The notes beneath the pieces were generated by a model, which was given only the letters and a program-made list of their open reading frames with translations, ran no database searches and was not told the origin of the DNA. A DNA stretch of 64,000 nt from Allobosea sp. WAO (GTDB lineage Bacteria; Pseudomonadota; Alphaproteobacteria; Rhizobiales; Beijerinckiaceae), in NCBI RefSeq assembly GCF_001509835.1, contig NZ_JXTJ01000008.1, positions 124,001 to 188,000 of the forward strand, read 5' to 3'. Of this stretch, positions 55,363 through 64,000 are shown piece by piece (the stretch's first letter is position 1; each line of letters starts with the position of its first letter). The translations under genes and the position numbers were made by a program.

Positions 55363-55497
55363 TCAGTACGCCCCGATGCCTCCCGAAGGCGGCGGCAGGT
55401 TGCCGCGCCGGTCCTTGGTGATGAAGTCGGGTGAGACCTGGAGCATCCAGGAAAGCCATGCGGTGTAGGCTGCTAGCAACTGCTTGATGGCACGCAT
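55363..55497 (-). CDS. 44-aa small protein with strong ribosome-binding site
   Basis: Short ORF: MRAIKQLLAAYTAWLSWMLQ (one amphipathic/hydrophobic helix), then a Pro/Gly/Asp tail ending GGIGAY. A textbook GGAGG sits 6 bases before the ATG at 55497, in the intergenic region antisense to neighbours. Codon use and helix are compatible with a membrane-associated microprotein. Its function is unknown. Confidence 0.45.
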   Translation of the reverse strand: MRAIKQLLAAYTAWLSWMLQVSPDFITKDRRGNLPPPSGGIGAY

Positions 55498-55571
55498 TGG
55501 TTGCCTCCACATTTGCGGAGGCAACCATAGCATGAAAATGGGCTTCCTGCTCGCGATATGCGGCGAGAGGC

Positions 55572-55925
55572 TCAGCCCTTCGTCCAGACCGCCAGCTCGT
55601 AGCCGTCCGGGTCGGCGAAGTGGAAGCGCCGGCCGCCTGGGAAGTCGAAGGCCGGTTGCACGATCCGCCCGCCTGCCGCTTCGATCGACGCCTGAGTGGC
55701 GGCAAGGTCGTCCGCATAGAGGATAACCAGAGGCCCGCCCGGCCTCGGAGTGCCCTGCGTCGTGAATCCGCCTTCCAGCCGCCCATCGGCGAAGGCGCAA
55801 TATTCCGGGCCGTAATCTGTCATCCTCCAGCCGAAAGCGGCCCCGTAGAATGCCCGCGCCCTCGCAAGGTCGGCGACGATGAATTCGATATAGTCGATGC
55901 GGCGGTCGTTCTCTGATCTCGTCAT
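55572..55925 (-). CDS. VOC (glyoxalase/bleomycin-resistance) family protein
   Basis: 117 aa, one VOC module: RIDYIEFIVADLARARAFYG, YCAFADGRLEGGF, FHFADPDGYELAVWTKG. The last motif places the metal Glu (GYELAVW). Start ATG 55925 has AGGAGAG upstream. Could be a lyase, dioxygenase-like or binding protein; specific activity is not apparent. Confidence 0.87.
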   Translation of the reverse strand: MTRSENDRRIDYIEFIVADLARARAFYGAAFGWRMTDYGPEYCAFADGRLEGGFTTQGTPRPGGPLVILYADDLAATQASIEAAGGRIVQPAFDFPGGRRFHFADPDGYELAVWTKG

Positions 55926-56079
55926 CGAATCTCTCCTGATCGTTCTGGTCGCGCGAGTTCTAGCGCGGCTCCGGCCCGCGCGTGGCGGCAGCCGCCCCGG
56001 CGCCTGGCGAATTCCCATTCGCCGACCGATGCTGTAGCCAATGAGCTCTACGAGGCTGCTGCGACAGGAACCCAGCACG

Positions 56080-56835
56080 ATGGCGACGACGATTGATACC
56101 CTTGCCGAGGCGCTGACCGGCGCCCGCCGCGGCCACAGCCTGGTCGACATCACGACCTTGCCGGTTCCGGCCGATATCGACGCCGCGCTCGCCGTGCAGG
56201 CCAAGGTGCAGAAGGCCATGGGCTATGCCGATGCCGGCTGGAAGGTCTCGATCGCCGAGGGTGGCCGGGCGATCGCCGCGCCGATGCCTGGGCCCTATCT
56301 GAAATCCGGCGATACCTATCGCTCCGCCCATGGCGCCGAATTGCGCGTCGAGATCGAGCTTGCGGTGCGGCTCGGCCGCGACATGCCGCTGCGGCCCGGC
56401 AACCCCTATACCCGCGCCGAGCTGATCGAGCATTGCGATGCCGCCCTGGTCGGTATCGAGATCGTCGAGAGCCGCATCGCCGACTGGACCAATGTCGCCT
56501 TTCCGCTCTGGCTCGCCGACGCGCTCGGCCACGGCGGCTATCTCCTTGGCCCGGAGGTTCCGTTCAGCATCTTCGACGACGTCGCGGCCCTGACCTGCAG
56601 CGTCGAACTCGACGGCGACGTCCTCTATGAGCGCCCGGCCGAGCACGCCAATGGCGACCCGCTGGTGACGGCGCTCGCCTGGGCCAACCGCCCGGCCGAG
56701 ACGCCGCTCGGCGGCCTCAAGGCAGGCCAGATCATCACAACCGGCAGCCTCTGCGGCGGCGTGCTCGCGCCGACGCTCGGGCCGGTGATCGCCCGGCTCG
56801 ACCCGGTCACGGCGATCTCTTTCGCGCTGGCATAA
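56080..56835 (+). CDS. 2-keto-4-pentenoate hydratase / fumarylacetoacetate hydrolase-family protein
   Basis: 251 aa. MhpD-like: VQAKVQKAMGYADAGWKVSI, EIELAVRLGRDMPL (metal Glu pair), ALVGIEIVESRI, then TTGSLCGGVLAP. It hydrates a 2-keto-enoic acid, such as the product of a 2-keto-3-deoxy acid dehydratase, or decarboxylates a related keto-acid. The ATG at 56080 follows AGGAA weakly; ATG 56041 is a longer option. Followed by a strong terminator. Confidence 0.85.
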   Translation: MATTIDTLAEALTGARRGHSLVDITTLPVPADIDAALAVQAKVQKAMGYADAGWKVSIAEGGRAIAAPMPGPYLKSGDTYRSAHGAELRVEIELAVRLGRDMPLRPGNPYTRAELIEHCDAALVGIEIVESRIADWTNVAFPLWLADALGHGGYLLGPEVPFSIFDDVAALTCSVELDGDVLYERPAEHANGDPLVTALAWANRPAETPLGGLKAGQIITTGSLCGGVLAPTLGPVIARLDPVTAISFALA

Positions 56836-56842
56836 GCGCCTT

Positions 56843-56880
56843 GCGCTCGCGGGAGACTCTTGCCCGCGAGCGCTTTCGTT
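56843..56880 (+). terminator. rho-independent terminator after the FAH-family gene
   Basis: Perfect 11-base stem GCGCTCGCGGG (56843-56853) / CCCGCGAGCGC (56863-56873), 9-base loop, then TTTCGTT. It closes the rightward acid-sugar run before tamA. Confidence 0.75.
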
Positions 56881-57020
56881 GCGGCGACGTAACGGTACGT
56901 TTACTTCGCCGGTGCTCGGATCATGCCACGGATCGGCAGCGTTGAATTGTGATCAACTGACGGCAGGATCACAAAAAGAACTCATTTTCTGCATTCTAGT
57001 CGCGTTGCGTTGGAGGTTTG

Positions 57021-59036
57021 ATGCGGTTGAGACGGAGGAGGGGGCTCGGTGTTGCGGGCGGGGGCTTATGCGCTTTCGTCGCGATGCTTGCGGCCGAAAC
57101 TCCGCCGGCCCGCGCCTTCGATCTGTCCTCGCTCGACGTCTTCGGCCTGTTCGGTTCGAAGGAGAAGCCACCAGCGGTCAGCGCCACCACGCTGCCCTAC
57201 GAGCTGAACTTCGAGCTTGGCGATGCGCAAGATGCCAGCGCGCTGACACGCAATCTGCAGGATGCCTCGCTGCTCTATCGCCTGAGGCAGGATCCACCGC
57301 CCGACGGCGATAGCCTGGCGCGCCGGGCGAGTGCCGATATCGACCCGATGCTCGATGCGCTCTGGGCGCGCGGCTACTTCAACGCCCAGGTCACGATCGC
57401 GGTCGATGGTGCGGTGGTCCGCCAGGCGGGCGAGCCGCCGCCCGGCTTTGCCGCGGCGGCCGAGCGCTTTCGCAACCGCGCGCCGGCGCCGGTGGTCGTC
57501 ACCGTCGATCCCGGGCCGCTCTTCACGCTCCGCAATGTCGACATCGTCCCCGGCGCGAAGCGCGATCCGACTGCGGTGATCGCCGATCCCGGAAAGGTCT
57601 CCGGGCTGAGGCCGGGCGACCCGGCCGCGTCGGCCTCGTTGCGCGCGGCGCAGGCGGCGCTTGTCGACTATTGGCGCGCTCGCTCGCGCCCGCTGGCCAA
57701 GGTCGTCGAGATCCGGCCGGTCGTCGACCATGCCGCAAAGATCATGGATGTCGCTGTCGTCGTCGATCCCGGTCCGGTCGCCGGCTTCGGCGACTTCAGC
57801 ATCGGCGAAACCGGCGACATTCCCGAGCCGGTGATCCGCTCCTTCATCTATCTCGAGCCCGGTGATCCCTATTCGCCCAAGGCACTCTCCGACACCCGCA
57901 AGTCGATTGCGCAGATCCCCGCGGTCGGCGCGGTGCGGATGCGGGAGGGCACGGCCCTCGATGCGCGCGGCAACCTGCCGATCTTCGTCGAGGTCAACGA
58001 GAGGCCCAAGCGCCTGATCGGCTTCTCGGCGCGCTATTCGACCATCGATGGCCCGACGGTGCGGACCTATTGGGAACATCGCAACCTGTTCGGCGGGGCC
58101 GAGCGCCTGCGGCTGGAGGGCGATCTCTTCTTCGCACCGCGCATCGACGGCACCAAGATCCAGCGCTTCGGCGACTTTCTGCCGTCCGATCTCGGTGCTC
58201 GTTTCTCGATCGGCTTCATGAAGCCGGCCCTGGGCGGCAGCCGCAACGACCTGCTCGTCGACGTGGTCGGCACGCGCGAGCGCGTCGGAACCAATCGCTA
58301 TGGCGGCTACACGGCCCGCTACGTCAACGCCACCGCCGCCATCCGCCACCGCTTCAGCGACGTCTTCTCGATCCAGGCCGGGCTGGAGGCCGAGCGCGGC
58401 CAGACCAGCGACGTCCTCGGCCAGGTCGACTACACCCTGTTCGGCGTGCCGCTCTCGGTGCGCTACGATTCGACCGACAGCCTGCTCGACCCGACGCGGG
58501 GTATCCGCGTCACCGCTTCGGTCGCGCCCTACTACTCCTACGGCCATTCGGCGGCGCCCTTCTTCCAGAGCAAGGCTGCGCTTTCTGGCTACTATTCGCT
58601 GGACGAGGACGGGCGCTATGTGCTGGCCGGGCGGGTCGGTCTTGGCTCGGTCGCAGGCGCCGATCTCGACGAAATCCCGGCGACGCGGCGCTTCTATGCA
58701 GGCGGCGGCGGTTCGGTACGCGGCTATGCGTATCGCTCGCTGGCGCCACTTGGGCCGCTCTACCAGCTGACTGGCGGGCGCAGCCTGTTCGAGGCCTCGG
58801 CCGAGGCGCGCATCAAGATCACCAACACGATCGGCATCGTGCCCTTCTTGGACGCCGGCATGGCCTTCGAATCGCAGGTACCGAACTTCAAGGAGCAGTT
58901 GCAGTTCGCCGCTGGCCTCGGCCTGCGTTACTATACGCCGATCGGGCCGATCCGCGTCGATGTCGCGGCCCCGCTCAACCCGCGCAAGGGCGACAAGCCC
59001 GTCGCCCTCTATATCAGCATCGGGCAGGCCTTCTGA
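57021..59036 (+). CDS. tamA: autotransporter assembly/translocation outer-membrane protein TamA
   Basis: 671-aa Omp85-family protein. Signal peptide (LGVAGGGLCAFVAMLAAETP, cleavage near ARAF), periplasmic POTRA domains (~50-320), then a 16-strand barrel with the conserved loop motif GSVRGYAYRSL near 570 and a terminal Phe. It inserts or secretes outer-membrane proteins with TamB; the large autotransporter at 6163 is a possible client. TGGAGG precedes the ATG at 57021. Its TGA overlaps the tamB ATG. Confidence 0.9.
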   Translation: MRLRRRRGLGVAGGGLCAFVAMLAAETPPARAFDLSSLDVFGLFGSKEKPPAVSATTLPYELNFELGDAQDASALTRNLQDASLLYRLRQDPPPDGDSLARRASADIDPMLDALWARGYFNAQVTIAVDGAVVRQAGEPPPGFAAAAERFRNRAPAPVVVTVDPGPLFTLRNVDIVPGAKRDPTAVIADPGKVSGLRPGDPAASASLRAAQAALVDYWRARSRPLAKVVEIRPVVDHAAKIMDVAVVVDPGPVAGFGDFSIGETGDIPEPVIRSFIYLEPGDPYSPKALSDTRKSIAQIPAVGAVRMREGTALDARGNLPIFVEVNERPKRLIGFSARYSTIDGPTVRTYWEHRNLFGGAERLRLEGDLFFAPRIDGTKIQRFGDFLPSDLGARFSIGFMKPALGGSRNDLLVDVVGTRERVGTNRYGGYTARYVNATAAIRHRFSDVFSIQAGLEAERGQTSDVLGQVDYTLFGVPLSVRYDSTDSLLDPTRGIRVTASVAPYYSYGHSAAPFFQSKAALSGYYSLDEDGRYVLAGRVGLGSVAGADLDEIPATRRFYAGGGGSVRGYAYRSLAPLGPLYQLTGGRSLFEASAEARIKITNTIGIVPFLDAGMAFESQVPNFKEQLQFAAGLGLRYYTPIGPIRVDVAAPLNPRKGDKPVALYISIGQAF

Positions 59037-62000
59037 TGGGCGCGCTCCGCTTACCCCGGCTGGTGCTATCCCTCGCGGCGCTGCTGATCGCCGGGCTGCT
59101 GGTCTTCGTTTCCGGCTTCGGCCTGCACGCCCAGAACTCCGGCGAGCGCGGCGTCCTCGCCGACCTGATCTCGAAGGCGCTCTCGACCGATGGCAGTCAG
59201 GTCTCGATAGGCGCCGTGGACGGCGCGCTGTCCTCGGACGCCTCTATCCGCGACATCGTCATCTCCGACCGCGACGGCCCCTGGCTCCGCCTCGACCGGG
59301 CGCGGTTGATCTGGACGCGCTCGGCCTTGTTGCTGCGCCGGCTCGAGGTCAACCGGCTCGAGATCGGCAAGCTCGAGATCCTGCGCAGGCCGCTGCCCGA
59401 CCCTGCGGCTGCGGCGGCCCAGGCCAATGATGGTCCGCTCCTCCCCGATCTGCCGCTGAAGGTGATCATCGAGGCCTTTCAGCTCGGCGAGCTTGCGCTC
59501 GGCCCAACCGTGATCGGCGCGCCGGCGCGGCTCTCGGCGAACGGTTCGGCGCGCCTCGGCCCGCCCAATGAGGGGCTCGACCTGCGCCTCGCCGGCCGCC
59601 GGCTCGACATGGGCGGCAGCCTCGACGTCAATCTGCGTTTCGTGCCGCAGACCACGCAGCTCCAGCTCGCGATCAAGCTCGACGAGCCGCAGGGCGGCCT
59701 GCTCGCGACCATCGCCGATCTGCCTGACCGCCCGCCGGTCAAGCTCGACCTCTCGGGCGACGGGCCGCTCGATCGCTTCAAGGCGACGCTCGCCTTCAAT
59801 GCCGGGCCGAGCATCGGCGCGGACGGCACCGCCGACCTCTCGCGTCGCGGCGCCGGGCGCCGCCTGCTGCTCGCGCTCGATTCCCGCATCGCCGGCCTGA
59901 TGCCGCCACCGGTCGCGCCCGTCTTCCAGGGGTCGACCCGGCTCGATGGCGCCGTCGCCTTCGCCGATGACGGCGCCGTCGCGGTCGAGGAGCTCGCCCT
60001 GGTCTCGGCGCTGGCCCGGCTCGATGTGAAGGGGCTCTACGGCGCCGACAAGAACCTCGATTTCACCGTGACCGCGGCCGCCCGGCCGAATGCCGAGGGC
60101 CGGACTGTCGCCTCCGGCACCGAGATCGCCAAGCTAGCCTTCGACGCCAGGATCCAGGGGCCGGCCGCCGGTCCGCGGGTCAATGCCAGCTTGCAGGCCG
60201 AAGGTGCTTCGGTGCCTGCCGGCAAGCTCGGCAAGCTCGATCTGACCTTCACCGCTACGCCGAACGGCCCGTTCGGCGATCCCGCGACAAGGACGGTCCT
60301 GGTGTCCGATGGCGAAGCCTCCGGTATCGCGTTCGTCGATGCCGGGCTCGCGCGCTTCATTGGCGACCGCGTCCGCTTCACCTTGCGCGGCACGGCGAGT
60401 GAGGGCGGTGGTGGCGAGTTCGAGACGCTGAAGCTCGCCTTCGGGGGCGCGGAGCTCGATTATATCGGCCAGCTGGGCCCCAAGCGTATTCTCGGCAAGG
60501 CGCAGGCGCGTCTGCCCGATCTCTCCCGGCTGAGCGGCCTTGCAGACCGCAAACTCAAGGGCGCGGCGACCGTCGCGGCGGCGATCGACGCCGAGCCCCA
60601 TCTCAAGAGCTATGCGGTGAAGCTCGACGGCTCGGCGGAGGCCCTCGGCCTCGATCAGGAGGCGCTCGATCGTCTGCTCGCCGGCAAGCTGACGCTAGGC
60701 GGCGAGGTCCGTGTGCCCGGAAGCGGCGGGCTCGTCGTCAACGGCTTCCGCATTGCCGGCACCCATGTCACCGCGGCCGCCGACGGTGCGCTCGGCGCCC
60801 AGGGCTCCGATCTGCGCGCCAATATCGCGATTCCCGATCTGCGCCGCGCCGATCCGAGATTGTCGGGGCAGGGCGCTTTCGATGCCGCCTTGTCCGGTCC
60901 GCTCGACAAGCTCGACGCGACGCTGCGCGCCGCCATCAGCAACGCCACGGCGCTCGGCCGCCCGGTGCCGCGGCTCGCGCTTGATGCGATACTGCGCGAC
61001 CTGCAGGGAGCGCTGACCGGCGAAGCGAAGCTGTCCGGAGAGGTCGAAGGCAAGCCTGCGACCGGCATGCTCCGCTTCGCCAAGCGCGATCCCGGCGGCT
61101 GGAACCTGCCGCAGCTCGACGTCGCCATCGGCTCGGTCACGCTTAATGGCGCGCTCGATCTCGACGCCGCCAATCTCGCCGAAGGCAACCTGAAGCTCGC
61201 CGCCCGCAATCTCGACGACCTCTCGGCTTTGGCGCTGGCCAAGCTCGGCGGCCGCATCGATGCCGATCTGCGCCTCGCCCGGCCGAATGGTGGCCAGAAC
61301 ATCGACCTCAAGACCAATGCCCAGCGCCTGTCGGCGCCTAGCCTGACGCTCGAGAAACTCGATGCCACGCTCGCCATCGTCGATGCCCTGCGCAAGCCGC
61401 GGATCGACGGCAATGTCCAGGTCGACCGTGCCGTCATTGCCGGCGAGCCGGTCAGCGCAATTCGGCTGGTCTCGCAAGGCGCCGCCGAGACCAGCGACAT
61501 CAGCCTCGATGCCACGGCGCGCGGCTTTGCGCTGGCCGCCAAGGGCAGGCTCTCCGTGTCCGAGCCGCTGCGCTTCGACCTCTCCAGCTTCACCGCCAGC
61601 CGCGACGGCCGCCGCATTTCGCTTTCCAAGCCGGCGAGCTTCGCCGCCATAGAGGGCGGCGTCGCCATTCGCGATCTCGCCATCGCCGTCGATGCTGGCC
61701 GTATCGCGCTCGACGGTCAGGTCGGCCGCGCCCTCGACCTGCGCTTCCAGGCGCAGAATGTGCCGCTCTCGGCTGCAAGGCTTGCCGCGCCGACGCTCGA
61801 TCTGTCCGGCACGCTCGACGCCGAGGCGACGATCAAGGGAACGCCAGAGGCCCCGACCGGTCCGTGGCGCCTGAAGATCGCGCGCCTCGTCGCGCCGCAG
61901 ACGCGGCAGGCCGGTCTGCCGCCGATCGAGATTGCCGGGCAGGGCGCCCTGAACGGCCGCCAGACCAGCCTCGATGCCAGCCTCAATGCCGGCCGCTTCG

Positions 62001-63361
62001 TCGCGCTGACCGCGAAGGGGACGGCGCCGCTCGGCGGCAATGGCGCGCTCGATCTCGCCGTGCAGGGCCGGGTCGATGCCGCACTGGCCAATACCCAGCT
62101 CGCGGCTGATGGCCGGAACCTGACCGGCCAAATCGCCATCGACATGCGGGCCAGCGGAACGATGTCCGCACCGCAGCTCTCCGGTGGCGCGACGCTCACC
62201 AATGGCAGCTTCAGCGATGCCCTCCAGGGCGTCAGGCTGACCGCGATCGAGGCGCGCCTCGCCGCGCGCGGTCCTGAACTCGCGATCGAGCGCTTCTCGG
62301 CGCAGACGCCGGGTGGCGGTACGCTTTCGGCGCGCGGCAATGTCCGGCTCGATCCCGAGGCCGGTTTCCCGGGGACGATTCGGATCGAAGGCAAGCGCGC
62401 CCAGCTCGTCGCCAACGGGCTGGTCACCGCGGTGGCCGATCTCGGGCTCGATCTCGCAGGGCCACTGGCTCAGCGCCCGCGCGTCTCCGGACGCATCGGC
62501 GTCGTCACGATCGAGGTCGCCGTGCCGGACCGGCTGCCGTCGAGCCTGCGCCCGGTCGACGGCATCAGGCATGTCCACGCCAAGGGCCAGGCCGCGCAAC
62601 GCCTCGCGGCGCAGCGCAAGGCCCGCGCCGCCGCACAGCGCAAGGGTGCCCGCGCGCCGGCCTTCGATGCCGCGCTCGACATCACGGTCTCCGCCCCGGG
62701 ACGCGTCTTCATCCGTGGCCGCGGCATCGACGCCGAACTCGGCGGCGAGCTGCGTGTCGGCGGCACCTCGGCGAATCCCGTGCTGAACGGCGGCTTCGAT
62801 CTGCGCCGCGGTCGCCTGAGTGTGCTCAGCCAGCGCCTCGACTTCAGCCGCGGTCGGGTGACCTTCTCCGGCGACGTCATGCCGGAACTGGACTTCGTCG
62901 CAGAGACGCGCGCCGCCGACGTTACGGCCAGAATCATCGTCAGCGGCCAGGCATCGGCGCCGGAGTTCGCCTTCACCTCCTCGCCGGAGCTGCCGCCGGA
63001 CGAGGTGCTCTCGCGACTGCTCTTCGAGCGCGCTTCCGGCTCGCTCTCGCCCTTCCAGGCGCTGCAGCTCGCCCAGACCGCGGCGCAATTCTCGGGTGCC
63101 GGTGGCGAGGACGTGTTCGAGAAGCTGCGGCGCCAACTCGGTGTCGACAATTTCGACGTCCAGATGGGGCCGGACGGGCCGACCGTCGGTGTCTCGCGCG
63201 CCTTGTCCGACAACATCACAATCGGTGTGAAGGCAGGAGCCAAACCCTCCGAAAGCGGAGTCTCTGTCGGCATCGACGTGACCCGGCGGCTGAAGCTCCA
63301 GGCGGAGACCAATGCCGACGGCAGCGCGGCGGTCGGTGTCGGAGCCGAGTGGGAATACTGA
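59036..63361 (+). CDS. tamB: translocation/assembly module protein TamB
   Basis: 1441 aa. N-terminal signal anchor (LPRLVLSLAALLIAGLLVFV), a long periplasmic stretch of beta-taco repeats rich in L/A/G/D, and the C-terminal DUF490 domain (~1080-1441) ending KLQAETNADG...EWEY. The start ATG at 59036 overlaps the tamA stop by one base (TGATG), a firm operon. An upstream open frame is only tamA read out of phase. Bridges inner and outer membranes, also implicated in phospholipid transport. Confidence 0.92.
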   Translation: MGALRLPRLVLSLAALLIAGLLVFVSGFGLHAQNSGERGVLADLISKALSTDGSQVSIGAVDGALSSDASIRDIVISDRDGPWLRLDRARLIWTRSALLLRRLEVNRLEIGKLEILRRPLPDPAAAAAQANDGPLLPDLPLKVIIEAFQLGELALGPTVIGAPARLSANGSARLGPPNEGLDLRLAGRRLDMGGSLDVNLRFVPQTTQLQLAIKLDEPQGGLLATIADLPDRPPVKLDLSGDGPLDRFKATLAFNAGPSIGADGTADLSRRGAGRRLLLALDSRIAGLMPPPVAPVFQGSTRLDGAVAFADDGAVAVEELALVSALARLDVKGLYGADKNLDFTVTAAARPNAEGRTVASGTEIAKLAFDARIQGPAAGPRVNASLQAEGASVPAGKLGKLDLTFTATPNGPFGDPATRTVLVSDGEASGIAFVDAGLARFIGDRVRFTLRGTASEGGGGEFETLKLAFGGAELDYIGQLGPKRILGKAQARLPDLSRLSGLADRKLKGAATVAAAIDAEPHLKSYAVKLDGSAEALGLDQEALDRLLAGKLTLGGEVRVPGSGGLVVNGFRIAGTHVTAAADGALGAQGSDLRANIAIPDLRRADPRLSGQGAFDAALSGPLDKLDATLRAAISNATALGRPVPRLALDAILRDLQGALTGEAKLSGEVEGKPATGMLRFAKRDPGGWNLPQLDVAIGSVTLNGALDLDAANLAEGNLKLAARNLDDLSALALAKLGGRIDADLRLARPNGGQNIDLKTNAQRLSAPSLTLEKLDATLAIVDALRKPRIDGNVQVDRAVIAGEPVSAIRLVSQGAAETSDISLDATARGFALAAKGRLSVSEPLRFDLSSFTASRDGRRISLSKPASFAAIEGGVAIRDLAIAVDAGRIALDGQVGRALDLRFQAQNVPLSAARLAAPTLDLSGTLDAEATIKGTPEAPTGPWRLKIARLVAPQTRQAGLPPIEIAGQGALNGRQTSLDASLNAGRFVALTAKGTAPLGGNGALDLAVQGRVDAALANTQLAADGRNLTGQIAIDMRASGTMSAPQLSGGATLTNGSFSDALQGVRLTAIEARLAARGPELAIERFSAQTPGGGTLSARGNVRLDPEAGFPGTIRIEGKRAQLVANGLVTAVADLGLDLAGPLAQRPRVSGRIGVVTIEVAVPDRLPSSLRPVDGIRHVHAKGQAAQRLAAQRKARAAAQRKGARAPAFDAALDITVSAPGRVFIRGRGIDAELGGELRVGGTSANPVLNGGFDLRRGRLSVLSQRLDFSRGRVTFSGDVMPELDFVAETRAADVTARIIVSGQASAPEFAFTSSPELPPDEVLSRLLFERASGSLSPFQALQLAQTAAQFSGAGGEDVFEKLRRQLGVDNFDVQMGPDGPTVGVSRALSDNITIGVKAGAKPSESGVSVGIDVTRRLKLQAETNADGSAAVGVGAEWEY

Positions 63362-63757
63362 GTCGGCTGGCGGGGGAATCGTCGCCGCTGCTCGGAGCCG
63401 AAGATTCGCCTCATAAGAGGGCCAAAACGGGCTTCGGGTGCCGCGATCCGGTCCCGGCCGGTTAACAGCGTCTTAAGTTCCGCGCTCAAAGCGTGGCCGA
63501 CGTGCAACACCGGGGTCCAAAGAGCCCCGCCAAGCCTCACCCGGACGTGATGATGGTTGATCGCGGGGCGGGCATTCGTAATGGTGACTGTGCGGCGGGA
63601 CATTCCCGGTCGCTGTTTTTCAACTTCGCCTCTGAGTGGTTCAGGGTGGGGGGGGAAGACCGGGATAGGCGGGTTCGCCGGTGGGGTCTCCTGGGGCCGT
63701 CCGGAAAACGAGTTCGCCGAAGCCCGAGGGTCTCGAAACTCTTTTGGAGGTTATCAA
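63362..63757 (+). promoter_or_regulatory. 396-base porin upstream region
   Basis: No credible gene; the short frames here lack a ribosome-binding site or run into the porin leader. It holds a CtrA-type box at 63462-63476, a G-run at 63648-63655, and the porin Shine-Dalgarno TTGGAGG (63744-63750). The long distance suggests a substantial 5' leader for the porin transcript. Confidence 0.5.
63462..63476. promoter_or_regulatory. candidate CtrA-binding site
   Basis: TTAACAGCGTCTTAA: two TTAA half-sites exactly 7 bases apart, the full alphaproteobacterial CtrA consensus TTAA-N7-TTAA, about 280 bases upstream of the porin ATG. Confidence 0.6.
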
Positions 63758-64000
63758 ATGAAGCTCGTTAAGAGCCTCCTCCTCGGTTCTGCCGCCGGTA
63801 TCGCCGCGGTTGCCGGGGCTCAGGCCGCCGACCTTCCCTCGCGGAAGGCCGCTCCGGTCGAATACGTTCGCGTCTGCTCCGCCTACGGCGCTGGCTTCTT
63901 CTACATCCCGGGCACCGACACCTGCCTCCGCGTCGGCGGTCGTGTCCGTGCTGAGTACACCGTCGGTTCGCGCTATGGCGACACGAACGACTCCTACGGC
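63758..64000 (+). CDS. porin (partial, cut by the window edge)
   Basis: First 81 codons of an outer-membrane porin of the Rhizobiales porin_2 type: signal peptide [20 protein letters not shown] cleaved after AQAA, then [40 protein letters not shown] and the first barrel strand. The two conserved Cys (VCSAYG and DTCLRV) fit this family. The strong Shine-Dalgarno and spacing indicate high expression. The 3' part lies outside the window. Confidence 0.93.
   Translation, partial: MKLVKSLLLGSAAGIAAVAGAQAADLPSRKAAPVEYVRVCSAYGAGFFYIPGTDTCLRVGGRVRAEYTVGSRYGDTNDSYG

Noticed and set aside
60695..63136. 813-codon leftward open frame opposite tamB
   Set aside because: Antisense shadow of the repetitive tamB sequence; no start signal or domain.
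63493..63771. 92-codon open frame ending inside the porin start
   Set aside because: No ribosome-binding site, very basic composition, and it overlaps the porin Shine-Dalgarno and start; treated as leader sequence.

Overview
The window is GC-rich, densely coded chromosomal DNA from an alphaproteobacterium, most likely a Hyphomicrobiales (Rhizobiales) member of the Bosea type. This is inferred from the porin signal peptide at the right edge, a long-form methylsuccinyl-CoA dehydrogenase (ethylmalonyl-CoA pathway), a TTAA-N7-TTAA CtrA-type box, a family of 'gtcatcccgg...ccgggatgac' intergenic palindromes, and many solute-binding-protein transport operons. I could not run a database search, so the genus is a guess.

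Left part (1-16173). A DMT exporter, a secreted unknown protein, Mcd, a small unknown protein, an ABC exporter, a large PATR-repeat autotransporter (1521 aa) and a Tat-exported 2',3'-cyclic phosphodiesterase. Then comes a leftward acyl-CoA operon: class III CoA-transferase, acyl-CoA dehydrogenase (catalytic Glu apparently in the isovaleryl-CoA dehydrogenase position) and a MaoC/mesaconyl-C4-CoA-hydratase-like protein.

16422-29006. Divergent from that operon is a complete branched-chain-amino-acid-type ABC operon (SBP-H-M-G-F), followed by an aldehyde dehydrogenase and a methyltransferase. Next are an Lrp/AsnC regulator divergent from an MFS transporter whose frame has lost its stop and runs antisense through an alcohol dehydrogenase, then a LysR regulator divergent from a Tat-exported metallo-beta-lactamase-fold protein.

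29007-32948. A candidate structured RNA, then a tight three-gene unit: a TackOD1 zinc-ribbon protein with a degenerate GGDEF-like C-terminus, a membrane processive family-2 glycosyltransferase and an HlyD/Alg44-like periplasmic adaptor. This is the best candidate for a poorly described system: an exopolysaccharide-type synthase with its own unusual sensor/receptor protein.

32949-49225. An enolase-superfamily acid-sugar dehydratase; a Cys-containing HxlR regulator divergent from a quinone reductase; and a long leftward quinate/shikimate-type locus (LysR, shikimate dehydrogenase, SBP, LivHMGF, QuiC dehydroshikimate dehydratase fused to an HPPD-like domain). Upstream are an aspartate 4-decarboxylase/AspT aspartate:alanine antiporter pair, a small secreted Met-rich protein, and a GntR regulator.

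49495-56835. Divergent from GntR is an acid-sugar-type catabolic locus: PdxA2-like dehydrogenase, tripartite tricarboxylate transporter (TctC-TctB-TctA), a macrodomain protein, an L-2-keto-3-deoxyarabonate-dehydratase-like protein, a 44-aa small ORF, a VOC protein and a FAH/2-keto-4-pentenoate-hydratase-like protein.

57021-64000. tamA-tamB (outer-membrane translocation/assembly module), a CtrA-type box, and the start of an abundant-type porin cut off by the window edge.
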